In this document: piece by piece, positions 1-8,247 of the stretch
Layout of the letters: each line of letters opens with the position of its first letter
How positions within the stretch are numbered: position 1 is the stretch's first letter
The notes under the pieces: generated by a model
Told to the model about the DNA's origin: nothing
The model's database searches: none
Seen by the model: only the letters and a program-made list of their open reading frames with translations
Position numbers and translations under genes: made by a program
From: Campylobacter bilis
GTDB taxonomy: Bacteria > Campylobacterota > Campylobacteria > Campylobacterales > Campylobacteraceae
Length of the DNA stretch: 64,000 bases
Direction of reading: 5' to 3'
Assembly (NCBI RefSeq): GCF_016806695.1
Contig: NZ_WUED01000001.1
Location: 62,001 to 126,000, forward strand

Positions 1-318
1 GCTAATATCCAAAGCACACCTAAAAGCGAACTTTTAACTCAAGCACATTTTCAAACCTCTACTAAAATTTGGATAGGACTGATAGATTTAAACAATTTTA
101 AAAAAACAAATTTTATCAAAGAAAAAGATTTTAATATCTCTTTGGATAAAGATCAATTAATCTTAACAGGATCGCCTGCCTTAACTCTTTTTGATGAAGA
201 AAATAAAGAGCAAAAATTCCCTGCAGGCAATGTCAAACGCTTCTTGATTAAAGAAGGCAAGATCACTCCTATCTCGGCCTCTCAATTTATAAAATTAAAT
301 AAAGGCAAAGAATGGTAA
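1..318 (+). CDS. C-terminal part of an uncharacterised envelope protein (Cj0152c-like)
   Basis: The window opens inside this gene, so only the last 105 codons are visible. The frame is open from base 1 and ends in TAA at 316-318. The visible part is rich in Lys, Asn, Phe and Ile and shows no motif I can name. By position it matches the C. jejuni gene upstream of Cj0151c, annotated there as a putative membrane protein. The next gene starts inside its last codons (ATG at 312), so the two are probably translationally coupled. Function unknown. Confidence 0.75.
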   Translation, partial: ANIQSTPKSELLTQAHFQTSTKIWIGLIDLNNFKKTNFIKEKDFNISLDKDQLILTGSPALTLFDEENKEQKFPAGNVKRFLIKEGKITPISASQFIKLNKGKEW

Positions 319-1118
319 AAAAAATCATTATGATTGCGTTTTGTGTGAGTGTATGTTTAGCAAACTCGAATTTAGAACTAGCAAAAAATTTAGTTAATAA
401 TCCTAGCAAAAATTCCCAACTAGAATTATTATTTTCACACAATCCCTATCTAGATGAGAATGGAAATTCCGATATTGCAAAAATATCTCAAATATTAAAA
501 ACCAATTCTTTAATCACCCTAATCTTAGACAATCCTCAAAGCCTAAAATTGAATTTTAAAGCTAAAGCAGATGAAATAATGTTTTTTAAAATTTTATCTG
601 ATGTTTTAACCGATGCTGGATATATATATTTTATCCCTACAGATTTGATATTAAGAGAAGGAAATATTGAATATACTATACAAGTTGAATCTCAATATAT
701 ATTAGATCCTGGTACTCTTTATAAACTCTTAAAAGAAAATTCTGTTCATATAAATAATATTAGACGCATTGGATCTTATGATTATGAGTATGATTTAGAT
801 TTTTCAAATGCAGTATTAAAAACCAATACTAATTTAAGTTTAAATACACCAAAATCCTTAGAAAAACCTCTTAAAGATTATGTGTTTAATTTAAAAAACG
901 CTACTAATTTAATCATTGATGCTAATGATTTAGACAATTGGTTTCCTAAAATCTTTTTTTTAGATCAAAATTTAAACTTAATTCAAGCAGTAAAAAGCAA
1001 AAGCAAAAGCAATCATTTCTCACAACTTATCCCAAATGGTGCTATATATGCTATTATAAGCGATATGTATAGCTTAGACAATATTCGCAGAGGTTTAAAA
1101 ATCACTCTGAAAAAATAA
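312..1118 (+). CDS. Uncharacterised exported protein (Cj0151c-like)
   Basis: A 268-residue protein with a clear Sec signal peptide: basic start (MVKK), hydrophobic core IIMIAFCVSVC, and probable cleavage after CLA near residue 18. The mature part is Asn-, Leu- and Ile-rich with no catalytic motif I can recognise, so a periplasmic location is inferred from the signal alone. The start overlaps the previous gene by 7 bases, and the aminotransferase gene follows after 9 bases with its own GGA-rich ribosome site. Orthologues in C. jejuni are listed as putative periplasmic proteins. Function unknown. Confidence 0.8.
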   Translation: MVKKIIMIAFCVSVCLANSNLELAKNLVNNPSKNSQLELLFSHNPYLDENGNSDIAKISQILKTNSLITLILDNPQSLKLNFKAKADEIMFFKILSDVLTDAGYIYFIPTDLILREGNIEYTIQVESQYILDPGTLYKLLKENSVHINNIRRIGSYDYEYDLDFSNAVLKTNTNLSLNTPKSLEKPLKDYVFNLKNATNLIIDANDLDNWFPKIFFLDQNLNLIQAVKSKSKSNHFSQLIPNGAIYAIISDMYSLDNIRRGLKITLKK

Positions 1119-1127
1119 AGGAAAAAA

Positions 1128-2330
1128 ATGTTCGATGAAATCCGTTTTAATACCATAGAAAGGCTTCCAAATTACGTTTTTGCAGAGGTAAATGCAATTA
1201 AAATGGCAGCAAGACGTGCTGGAGAAGATATCATCGACTTTTCAATGGGAAATCCCGATGGTAAAACTCCACAACACATTATAGACAAGCTTTGCGAAAG
1301 TGCTAATAAAGATAAAACTTCAGGCTATTCTACCTCTATGGGAATTTACAAACTTCGCTTAGCAATTTGCAATTGGTATAAAAGAAAATACAATGTCAAT
1401 TTAGATCCTCAAAGCGAAGTAGTAGCCACTATGGGTTCTAAAGAAGGCTTTGTAAACCTTGCAAGAGCGATCATTAATCCTGGAGATGTAGCTATAGTGC
1501 CTACCCCTGCTTATCCTATCCATACCCAAGCTTTTATTATAGCAGGAGGGAATGTAGCAAAAATGCCGCTAACCTACAATGAGAAATTCGAACTCGATGA
1601 AAATCATTTTTTTGAAAATTTACACAAAACTTTAAACGAAAGCATCCCACGTCCAAAATATATCGTAGTTAATTTTCCACATAATCCAACAACTATAACC
1701 TGTGAAAAAAGTTTTTATGAAAGATTGATTACAACAGCGAAAAAAGAAAGATTTTATATCATTTCAGATATTGCCTATGCGGATTTAACTTATGATGGGT
1801 ATAAAACCCCTTCAATCTTAGAAATTGAAGGTGCAAAAGATGTTGCAGTAGAAACTTACACCCTTTCAAAGTCTTATAATATGGCAGGTTGGCGTGTGGG
1901 TTTTGTCGTAGGAAATCAACGCTTAATCAATGCACTTAAAAAAATAAAATCCTGGTTTGATTATGGTATGTATACTCCTATTCAAGTAGCTGCAACTGTA
2001 GCTTTAGACGCAAACCAAAACTGTGTTAATGAAATTCTTTCAACTTATGATAAAAGGATGCATACTTTACTTGAAGCTTTTGATAATGCAGGCTGGAGTT
2101 TAAAAAAACCTAGAGCAACTATGTTTGTTTGGGCAAAACTTCCTGAAAATAAAAAGCATTTAAAAAGTTTAGAATTTTCTAAACAGCTTTTGCAACGTGC
2201 TAATGTTGCTGTAAGCCCTGGAGTAGGTTTTGGCGAGGCTGGGGATGAGTATGTAAGAATCGCTTTAATCGAAAATGAAAATCGCATACGACAAGCTGCG
2301 CGCAATATTAAAAAATATTTAAAAGAATAA
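1128..2330 (+). CDS. Class I/II PLP-dependent aminotransferase (AlaC/aspartate aminotransferase-like)
   Basis: A 400-residue fold-type I aminotransferase. The PLP-lysine motif TLSKSYNMAGWRVGF lies near residue 245. The usual Asn and Asp-x-x-Tyr cofactor contacts are seen in NFPHNPT and SDIAYADL, and the substrate-carboxylate Arg in EYVRIAL near the C-terminus. The sequence resembles AlaC/MfnC-type enzymes that exchange amino groups between glutamate and alanine or a related amino acid. The exact substrate cannot be read from sequence. Homoserine dehydrogenase follows after 3 bases, so the pair likely shares a transcript and serves aspartate-family amino acid synthesis. The ATG is preceded by AAGGAAAAA. 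Confidence 0.93.
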   Translation: MFDEIRFNTIERLPNYVFAEVNAIKMAARRAGEDIIDFSMGNPDGKTPQHIIDKLCESANKDKTSGYSTSMGIYKLRLAICNWYKRKYNVNLDPQSEVVATMGSKEGFVNLARAIINPGDVAIVPTPAYPIHTQAFIIAGGNVAKMPLTYNEKFELDENHFFENLHKTLNESIPRPKYIVVNFPHNPTTITCEKSFYERLITTAKKERFYIISDIAYADLTYDGYKTPSILEIEGAKDVAVETYTLSKSYNMAGWRVGFVVGNQRLINALKKIKSWFDYGMYTPIQVAATVALDANQNCVNEILSTYDKRMHTLLEAFDNAGWSLKKPRATMFVWAKLPENKKHLKSLEFSKQLLQRANVAVSPGVGFGEAGDEYVRIALIENENRIRQAARNIKKYLKE

Positions 2331-2333
2331 TTC

Positions 2334-3581
2334 ATGAAAGTAGCAATTCTTGGTTATGGCACAGTAGGAAGTGCAGTTGTTAAATTCCTTCTAGAAAATC
2401 AAAAACTCATCCGTGCAAGATGTGGCAAAACAATCACCCCTGTCATAGCCCTTACTAGAAGCCCTAAAAAAAATGCTTTAATCCCTACAACCCAAAGCGT
2501 TGATGAAATTTTAAATGCTGATGTGGATGTTTTTGTAGAATTAATGGGTGGAGTAGATGAAACTTTTAAAATAGTCAGCCAAATTCTAAAAAAGAAAAAA
2601 GCCGTAGTAACAGCAAATAAAGCCATGCTTGCTTATCATCGCTATGAACTTGAAAACTTAGCTAAAAATATAGCTTTTGGTTATGAGGCAAGCGTAGCAG
2701 GGGGGATTCCTATTATTAAAGTTTTAAAAGAAGGTTTAAGTGCGAATAATATCTTAACCATCAAAGGCATATTAAATGGTACAAGCAATTATATTTTAAG
2801 CTCTATGACTCAAAAAAATATGAGTTTTAGCCAAGCCTTAGAAAAAGCCCAAAGCTTAGGCTATGCTGAAGCCGATCCAAGCTTTGATATACAAGGCCAA
2901 GATGCAGCACACAAACTTCTTGTCTTATCAAGTATAGCCTATAACCTTAAAGCTAAACCCGAAGATATTTTGATTGAAGGCATTAGCCAAATCACACCTG
3001 AAGATATATATTTTGCCAATGAATTTGAACTAAGCATTAAACTTTTAGGTATTGCAAAGGTACGTCAAAATAAAGTAGAATTAAGAGTGCATCCTACTAT
3101 GATAAACAAAGACACAATGCTTGCTAAAGTCGATGGGGTGATGAATGCTATAAGCATTAAAGGAGATTTATTAGGAGAAAGCTTATATTATGGTGCTGGA
3201 GCAGGAGGTGAGGCCACAGCTAGTGCGGTGATTTCAGATCTTATGGATATAGCAAAAGATCAAATAAAATCGCCTATGTTAGGTTTTGTCAATACATTAG
3301 AATACGAACTTTTAAATAAGGATGAAATTTATACAAAATACTATTTAAGAATAAAAGTCGAAGATAAAATAGGAGTGTTATCTAAAATCACACAATTAAT
3401 GAGTCAAAATCATATTTCTATTGACAGTTTTTTACAAAAACCTAAAAAAGATGATGAAAAATATAGCACTTTATTTTTTACCACTCATTTCACCTATGAA
3501 AAAAGCATACAAAATTTGCTTGGAATTTTACATCAACAAGATTTCATAAAAACACAAACTTTCATGATGCGTATAGAATAA
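2334..3581 (+). CDS. hom: Homoserine dehydrogenase with C-terminal ACT domain
   Basis: A 415-residue enzyme that reduces aspartate semialdehyde to homoserine, the branch point to threonine and methionine. The NAD(P)-binding loop GYGTVGSAVV sits near residues 7-16. VTANKAMLA, GILNGTSNYIL and the catalytic-region motif YAEADPSFDIQGQDAAHK follow in the expected order. The last 80 or so residues form an ACT regulatory domain (KVEDKIGVLSKITQLM), the usual site of threonine feedback. It starts 4 bases after the aminotransferase and its TAA overlaps the ATG of the YraN gene. Confidence 0.96.
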   Translation: MKVAILGYGTVGSAVVKFLLENQKLIRARCGKTITPVIALTRSPKKNALIPTTQSVDEILNADVDVFVELMGGVDETFKIVSQILKKKKAVVTANKAMLAYHRYELENLAKNIAFGYEASVAGGIPIIKVLKEGLSANNILTIKGILNGTSNYILSSMTQKNMSFSQALEKAQSLGYAEADPSFDIQGQDAAHKLLVLSSIAYNLKAKPEDILIEGISQITPEDIYFANEFELSIKLLGIAKVRQNKVELRVHPTMINKDTMLAKVDGVMNAISIKGDLLGESLYYGAGAGGEATASAVISDLMDIAKDQIKSPMLGFVNTLEYELLNKDEIYTKYYLRIKVEDKIGVLSKITQLMSQNHISIDSFLQKPKKDDEKYSTLFFTTHFTYEKSIQNLLGILHQQDFIKTQTFMMRIE

Positions 3582-3919
3582 TGGGTTTGCAATCTTATTT
3601 AGCTGGATTTTTAGGGGAAAATAAAGCTTGTCATTTTTTAAAAAAACAAGGATTTGAACTTATAAAAAGAAATTTTCATTCCAAATTTGGTGAAATTGAT
3701 ATCATAGCGCAAAAAGAAGGAATTTTGCATTTTATAGAAGTGAAATTCACTCAAAAAGATTATGAAGTTTCTCAACGCTTAGACAAGAAAAAGCTTGAAA
3801 AAATTTTTAAAACCATAGATTTTTACCATCTTAAATATGGAATGTCTCAGGATTTTCAAGTTGATCTTATTTGCATTAAAAATGATGAGATACAATTTTG
3901 TGAAAATATAAATTTTTAA
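3581..3919 (+). CDS. yraN: YraN/UPF0102 family nuclease-like protein
   Basis: A 112-residue protein of the UPF0102 family, which has a restriction-endonuclease-like fold. Family hallmarks are visible: GENKACHFLKKQGFELIKRNF near the N-terminus, then GEIDIIAQKEGILHFIEVK, which carries the E-x-D and E-V-K residues of the nuclease core. The cellular role of the family is unsettled. The ATG overlaps the hom stop codon (TAATG), which indicates translational coupling. It ends the operon; a new promoter for trxA lies just downstream. Confidence 0.88.
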   Translation: MGLQSYLAGFLGENKACHFLKKQGFELIKRNFHSKFGEIDIIAQKEGILHFIEVKFTQKDYEVSQRLDKKKLEKIFKTIDFYHLKYGMSQDFQVDLICIKNDEIQFCENINF

Positions 3920-3941
3920 GCTGATATTTAAAAAAATAAAA

Positions 3942-3947
3942 TACAAT
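3942..3947 (+). promoter_or_regulatory. Probable sigma-70 -10 box for trxA
   Basis: TACAAT lies 29 bases before the trxA ATG, downstream of an A-rich stretch without an obvious -35 box. This is the normal look of Campylobacter housekeeping promoters, which rely on the -10 hexamer. Assigned by eye. Confidence 0.5.
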
Positions 3948-3975
3948 TAGGGAAAAATTAGAGAAAGGAAAAATT

Positions 3976-4290
3976 ATGGGAAAATATATCGAATTAACAA
4001 ATGATAATTTCGATCAAGCCAAAGAAGGTGTAGCTTTAGTTGATTTTTGGGCTCCATGGTGCGGACCTTGCAGAATGCTTAGCCCTGTTATAGACGAACT
4101 TGCAAATGATTTTGATGGTAAAGCCAAAATTTGTAAAGTAAACACAGATGAACAAGGCGATTTAGCAGCTGAATTTGGCGTGCGATCTATCCCAACACTT
4201 ATTTTCTTTAAAAATGGTGAAGTAGTAGATCAATTAGTCGGTGCACAATCAAAACAAGCGATCAGCGATAAACTAAACTCTCTCTTATAA
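3976..4290 (+). CDS. trxA: Thioredoxin
   Basis: A 104-residue classical thioredoxin, a cytoplasmic protein-disulfide reductant. The active site FWAPWCGPCRM is near residues 28-38, the conserved cis-proline is in RSIPTLIFF, and the total length matches the family. It has its own -10 box upstream and a hairpin just after the stop. trxB, which encodes its reductase, follows 129 bases later, so the complete thioredoxin couple is encoded here. Confidence 0.98.
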   Translation: MGKYIELTNDNFDQAKEGVALVDFWAPWCGPCRMLSPVIDELANDFDGKAKICKVNTDEQGDLAAEFGVRSIPTLIFFKNGEVVDQLVGAQSKQAISDKLNSLL

Positions 4291-4296
4291 AAACCT

Positions 4297-4317
4297 AAGG
4301 CTGGTTACACTAGCCTT
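4297..4317 (+). terminator. Weak hairpin after trxA
   Basis: A 6-bp stem AAGGCT/AGCCTT with a 9-base loop begins 7 bases after the trxA stop. It lacks a strong T-run, so it may only partly terminate transcription before the trxB promoter. Confidence 0.45.
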
Positions 4318-4382
4318 GTACTTTAACCTTCATTTTACTAAATAATAATTTTCATTAATTCCTGTTAAGAATAATTTTTATA

Positions 4383-4398
4383 TTATTATCACTAATAA
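4383..4398 (+). promoter_or_regulatory. Inverted repeat in the trxB promoter region, possible redox or metal regulator site
   Basis: The perfect inverted repeat TTATTA-TCAC-TAATAA ends 21 bases before the trxB ATG and overlaps a possible -10 box TATTAT at 4381-4386. Fur/PerR-family operators have this AT-rich dyad form, and a thioredoxin reductase gene is a plausible peroxide-stress target. The match is by eye in AT-rich DNA and no regulator is proven. Confidence 0.3.
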
Positions 4399-4419
4399 AA
4401 TCAAAATAAAGGAAAAATA

Positions 4420-5358
4420 ATGTTAGATCTAGCAATTATAGGTGGAGGACCTGCAGGGCTTAGTGCGGGGCTTTATGCAACTAGAGGCGGACTTAAAAAT
4501 GTTGTCATGTTTGAAAAAGGCATGCCCGGAGGTCAAATCACTTTAAGTTCTGAAATTGAAAACTATCCTGGTGTGGCACAGGTTATGGATGGGATTTCTT
4601 TTATGACACCTTGGAATGAACAATGCATGCGTTTTGGTTTAAAACATGAAATGTTAAATATAAAACAAATTTTAAAAAACGATGATGGAAATTTTAGTAT
4701 AAAAATCGAAGGAGGTGAAATCAAACTCGCTAAAGCAGTGATAGTTTGCACAGGATCATATCCTAAAAAAGCAGGCTTTAAAGGCGAGGATGAGTTTTTT
4801 GGCAAAGGCGTAAGCACTTGTGCTACTTGCGATGGATTTTTTTACAAAAATAAAGAAGTTGCGGTTTTAGGAGGAGGAGACACAGCCTTAGAGGAAGCTT
4901 TATATTTGGCTAATATTTGTTCTAAAGTACACCTTATCCACCGAAGGGATGAATTTAGAGCAGCACCTTTGATTATTGAAAAAGTAAAAAAGAATGAAAA
5001 GATCGAACTTATAACTTGTGCAAGCATTGAGGAAGCTTATGGTGATAAAACAGGACTTATGGGGGTAAAAATAAAAGTAAAAGACGGCAGCATTAAAGAT
5101 CTAAAAGTACCAGGAATTTTTACTTTTGTAGGTTTAAATGTAAGAAATGAAATTTTAAAACAAGATGATGGAAAATTTTTATGTCAAATGGAAGAAGGTG
5201 GACAAGTAAGTGTCGATCTTAAAATGCAAACAAGCGTCAAAGGACTTTTTGCTGCAGGAGATCTTAGAAAAGACGCCCCAAAACAAGTAATTTGTGCTGC
5301 AGGAGATGGAGCTGTAGCTGCACTTAGTGCTATATCTTATATAGAAAATCTGCATTAA
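4420..5358 (+). CDS. trxB: Thioredoxin reductase
   Basis: A 312-residue low-molecular-weight thioredoxin reductase, which uses NADPH and FAD to reduce thioredoxin. The N-terminal FAD loop [13 protein letters not shown], the redox-active CATCDGFF near residue 131, the NADPH loop [10 protein letters not shown] and the C-terminal FAD motif GLFAAGDLR are all present in order. The ribosome site AAAGGAAAAA precedes ATG. The gene stands alone between the trxB promoter region and a strong bidirectional hairpin shared with the phoX remnant. Confidence 0.97.
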   Translation: MLDLAIIGGGPAGLSAGLYATRGGLKNVVMFEKGMPGGQITLSSEIENYPGVAQVMDGISFMTPWNEQCMRFGLKHEMLNIKQILKNDDGNFSIKIEGGEIKLAKAVIVCTGSYPKKAGFKGEDEFFGKGVSTCATCDGFFYKNKEVAVLGGGDTALEEALYLANICSKVHLIHRRDEFRAAPLIIEKVKKNEKIELITCASIEEAYGDKTGLMGVKIKVKDGSIKDLKVPGIFTFVGLNVRNEILKQDDGKFLCQMEEGGQVSVDLKMQTSVKGLFAAGDLRKDAPKQVICAAGDGAVAALSAISYIENLH

Positions 5359-5359
5359 A

Positions 5360-5395
5360 AAATTATAGAAGTTAGTTTTACAACTTCTATAATTT
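5360..5395 (+). terminator. Bidirectional terminator between trxB and the phoX remnant
   Basis: A perfect 14-bp stem (5360-5373 paired with 5382-5395) with an 8-base loop lies 2 bases after the trxB stop and 3 bases beyond the phoX stop on the other strand. Short T-runs flank both sides, so it can serve both convergent genes. Confidence 0.8.
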
Positions 5396-5397
5396 GT

Positions 5398-7112
5398 TTA
5401 ACTTCCTATAACTCCATTATCAAGTTTTCTTATCATCACTACACTTGATCTAGGCGTTTTCTCATAAGGAAAATACTTCCTTTTAAACCTTCTCCAGGAT
5501 GTTGTATGCCTACAAACATAGTAGCATAATCCTCATTAAAAGCTATGCCTGTTAACTCGCAAGCAATAGGTCCTGTTAAAAAACGCTTAATCTCTCCTGT
5601 TTTTAGATTTGCTGCTAGCATACAATTATTTCCCATACCCTCATATTCCCCTTTATTAGAATAAGATCCATCTGTTTGTATCCAAAGCCTACCATCCCTA
5701 TCAAATTTCAAACCATCAGGAGAATTAAATTTATTTTCACTTGTAATATTATTTGAGCCCTTATATAAAGATTTTTGATATCAGGATTTCCTGCAAAAAT
5801 AAAAATTTCCCATTCAAAATCACTTTGTGTATGAGAATGCTTTGGCATCCATTTTATAATCTGTCCATAAACATTTTTCAATCTAGGATTAGCAGATTAG
5901 CTTCTTTACGGTTTTTATTATTGGTAAGAGTAGCAAAAACTTCCTTAGATCCACTATACTTATGGCTTGCTATCCACTCACACCTATCCATAGGAGTTGC
6001 TCCGACTATACTTGCTGCTATACGAGTATTAATTAACACATCAGCTTGAGATTTAAAACCATTTTTTTCATCCAAACCGTTTTTTCCATACTCTAAAGCC
6101 AATCACTTCCCTTTTTCTTTAAAATCTCCTATTTCACCATCAAATCGTGCTACATATAAAATACCTTCATCTAAAATTTTACTTGTATCAAAACCTTTTT
6201 TATATTTATGTTTACTTACAAATTTATAAATAAATTCATCTGCTTCATCATCACCCATATAAATAATAACACTTCCATCCTCTTCTACAATAATTTCAGC
6301 ATTTTCATGTTTAAAACGTCCTAAAGAAGTCCTTTTAATAGGAATGCTATTAGCATCATAAGGATTAATTTCTACTATCCAACCATAATGACTAGTTTTT
6401 TTAAAACCATAACGTTTAAGGGCATCATTAAATTCTAAATTTTCATCAGAACTTCCAAAAAAATCATCAAAATTTTCCTCACAAGTAATATAAGTTCCTC
6501 AAGATGTTTGTCCATTAGCACAATTAGCAAAAGTTCCATAAACAAACGAATTATTTTTTAAAACTGCTTTTTTAGCTGCCCCACTAACTTCAATTTTAGT
6601 ATTTGCATCTATTCTACGATTATATTTAGAATCTAAAATCACAGTCCAATCACTTGTATTTTTTTGAATTTCAAATATACTTACACCTACACTAGCTTGC
6701 TCATATAAAACATCTTCTTTATTTAAATTTTTACCTTGATGGTTAAACATAATCTCAGGATTCATATATTCATTATTAACCACTAAAATCCCTTTATTTT
6801 TAGAAAGCGGAAAAAAACTCATGCCATCATTATTATCACCAAAAACCAAGCAAGCATTTTCAACTGCACTTTTATTGATTATTTTATTCTCATCATAAGG
6901 TTTTGGCCTACTAAAAAGCGGATCTCCCCAAGAAATCAAAACTTTAGCTTCATAACCCTCGAGTACTATAACCTCATCTTTTGTACTTGCTTTTACAGCT
7001 TTAAAACCTAATAAATCTTTATCTTGAAATATAGTAGCATTCAAATTTGAATTCGCAAAAAAGCTACCATAGAACCTAAAGCAGAACCTTTTAAAAATAA
7101 TCTTCTTTCCAT
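5398..7112 (-). pseudogene. phoX: Alkaline phosphatase PhoX, inactivated by several frameshifts and stops
   Basis: PhoX is a Tat-exported, calcium-dependent alkaline phosphatase of the periplasm. The ATG at 7112 starts a Tat signal (MERRLFLKGSA), but a one-base loss in the A-run at 7057-7062 shifts the frame. Further lesions: an in-frame TGA at 6499-6501 where the family has Trp in P/S-W-G-T-Y, a TGA at 6103-6105, and frame changes near 5894, 5765 and 5474. The frames joined together still read as PhoX, including YITCEENFDDFFG, ATPMDRCEWIA, DGRLWIQTDG and GIQHPGEG, and restore the C-terminus down to TAA at 5398-5400. Six lesions rule out a single sequencing error. The upstream operator survives. 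Confidence 0.93.
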
Positions 7113-7165
7113 ATTTTACTCCAATATTAAAAATTTTAAAATAATCTCAATTATAAAAATATTTG

Positions 7166-7181
7166 GAAACTTCTTGGAAAC
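7166..7181 (-). promoter_or_regulatory. PhosR-type pho box upstream of phoX
   Basis: Read on the minus strand this is GTTTCCAAGAAGTTTC, two GTTTC direct repeats separated by six bases. As I recall it, the published C. jejuni PhosR box is GTTTCNAAAANGTTTC, so this has one mismatch. It lies 53 bases upstream of the dead phoX start codon. In C. jejuni the PhosSR two-component system switches on phoX under phosphate limitation. Confidence 0.7.
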
Positions 7182-7331
7182 TTTAAAAACTACACCATTT
7201 ATTAAAACTAAAATATGATTTGGAGCTTATATTATTAATAAAAACGATAAAATACCTAGTATATCATTAATAATTTTATATTTTATAATTAACTTTAATT
7301 AAATGAATTTAATGTATTAAGCTTAATATAG

Positions 7332-7337
7332 TATAAT
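7332..7337 (+). promoter_or_regulatory. Probable -10 box for znuACB
   Basis: A perfect TATAAT lies 26 bases before the TTG start of znuA, in very AT-rich DNA. The region 7182-7363 holds no other gene. I could not pick out a convincing Zur operator. Confidence 0.6.
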
Positions 7338-7363
7338 TACTAAAATTTTAACAAGGAAATATT

Positions 7364-8236
7364 TTGAAAAAATCAGTTTTTTTTATTTTATTGGGAATTT
7401 TATTTTGTACTTTAATACAAGCTAAAAATTTAAAAAATGAAAACCCTTCTATACATTTAGTTAGCGTTAGTATAGCACCTCAAGCATTTTTTGTAAAAAA
7501 AATAGCTGCAAATACTCTAGACATTAATATTATATTGCCGCCCAATCACAACGAACATAATTTCGAATTTAAACCAAGCATCATGAAAAAACTTGAAAAA
7601 AGCGATATTTACTTTACCATAGGTTTAGAATTTGAAAAAGTTTTTAAAGATAAATTCAAACAAAATTTTCCAAAACTTCAAATTGTCAATATGCAAAAAA
7701 ATATAGCTTTAATCCCGATAAATGAGGATCATAAACACTCCTATGATCATGAAAATTACGATCCGCATACTTGGCTTGATCCTATCTTAGTACAAACTAT
7801 GGCTTTAAATATTTATGATATTTTAGCCCAAAAATACCCTCAAAACAAAGACTTATACAAAGAAAATTTAGATAAATTTTTAGCCCAACTAGACAGTTTA
7901 AATTTGCAAATTGCTTCTAAATTAGAAAAATTAAAAAACAAAGAATTCGTAGTTTATCATCCTTCTTGGACCTATTTTGCCAAACGCTACAATCTCATAC
8001 AAATTCCTGTAGAAATTCTAGGCAAAGAACCCAAAAGCAAAGATTTAAAAAATTTAATCACCCTAATGAAAAATAAAAATATCAAAATTATTTTTGTACA
8101 AAATAATTTTCCTGAAAATGCCGCAAAGACATTGGCAAAAGAATCCAAAGCCCAAATCTATAAAATAGATCATTTATCTTATGATTGGGAAAATGAGCTT
8201 TTAAAAACAGCTGATGCTTTATCTAAAAATTTATAA
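7364..8236 (+). CDS. znuA: Zinc ABC transporter, periplasmic zinc-binding protein
   Basis: A 290-residue cluster A-I solute-binding protein that captures zinc in the periplasm. It has a signal peptide (hydrophobic residues 5-18, cleavage near IQA). Likely metal ligands are in PPNHNEHNFEFKPS, the Asp/His-containing loop EDHKHSYDHENYDPHTW and VVYHPSWTYF. The mobile loop is modestly His-rich, as in zinc rather than manganese binders. The start is TTG with a good AAGGAA site 7 bases upstream. It is first in an operon with znuC and znuB, and the orthologues in C. jejuni are needed for growth in low zinc. Confidence 0.93.
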   Translation: MKKSVFFILLGILFCTLIQAKNLKNENPSIHLVSVSIAPQAFFVKKIAANTLDINIILPPNHNEHNFEFKPSIMKKLEKSDIYFTIGLEFEKVFKDKFKQNFPKLQIVNMQKNIALIPINEDHKHSYDHENYDPHTWLDPILVQTMALNIYDILAQKYPQNKDLYKENLDKFLAQLDSLNLQIASKLEKLKNKEFVVYHPSWTYFAKRYNLIQIPVEILGKEPKSKDLKNLITLMKNKNIKIIFVQNNFPENAAKTLAKESKAQIYKIDHLSYDWENELLKTADALSKNL

Positions 8237-8247
8237 CTGGGTTTTTC

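Noticed and set aside
5753-6049. Plus-strand reading frame of about 98 codons inside the phoX region
   Set aside because: It is the complement of the decayed phoX gene, with no ribosome site and no family likeness.
7231-7274. Inverted repeat ATTATTAAT / ATTAATAAT upstream of znuA as a Zur site
   Set aside because: The arms are simple AT sequence with a 26-base gap; chance matches are expected in this composition.
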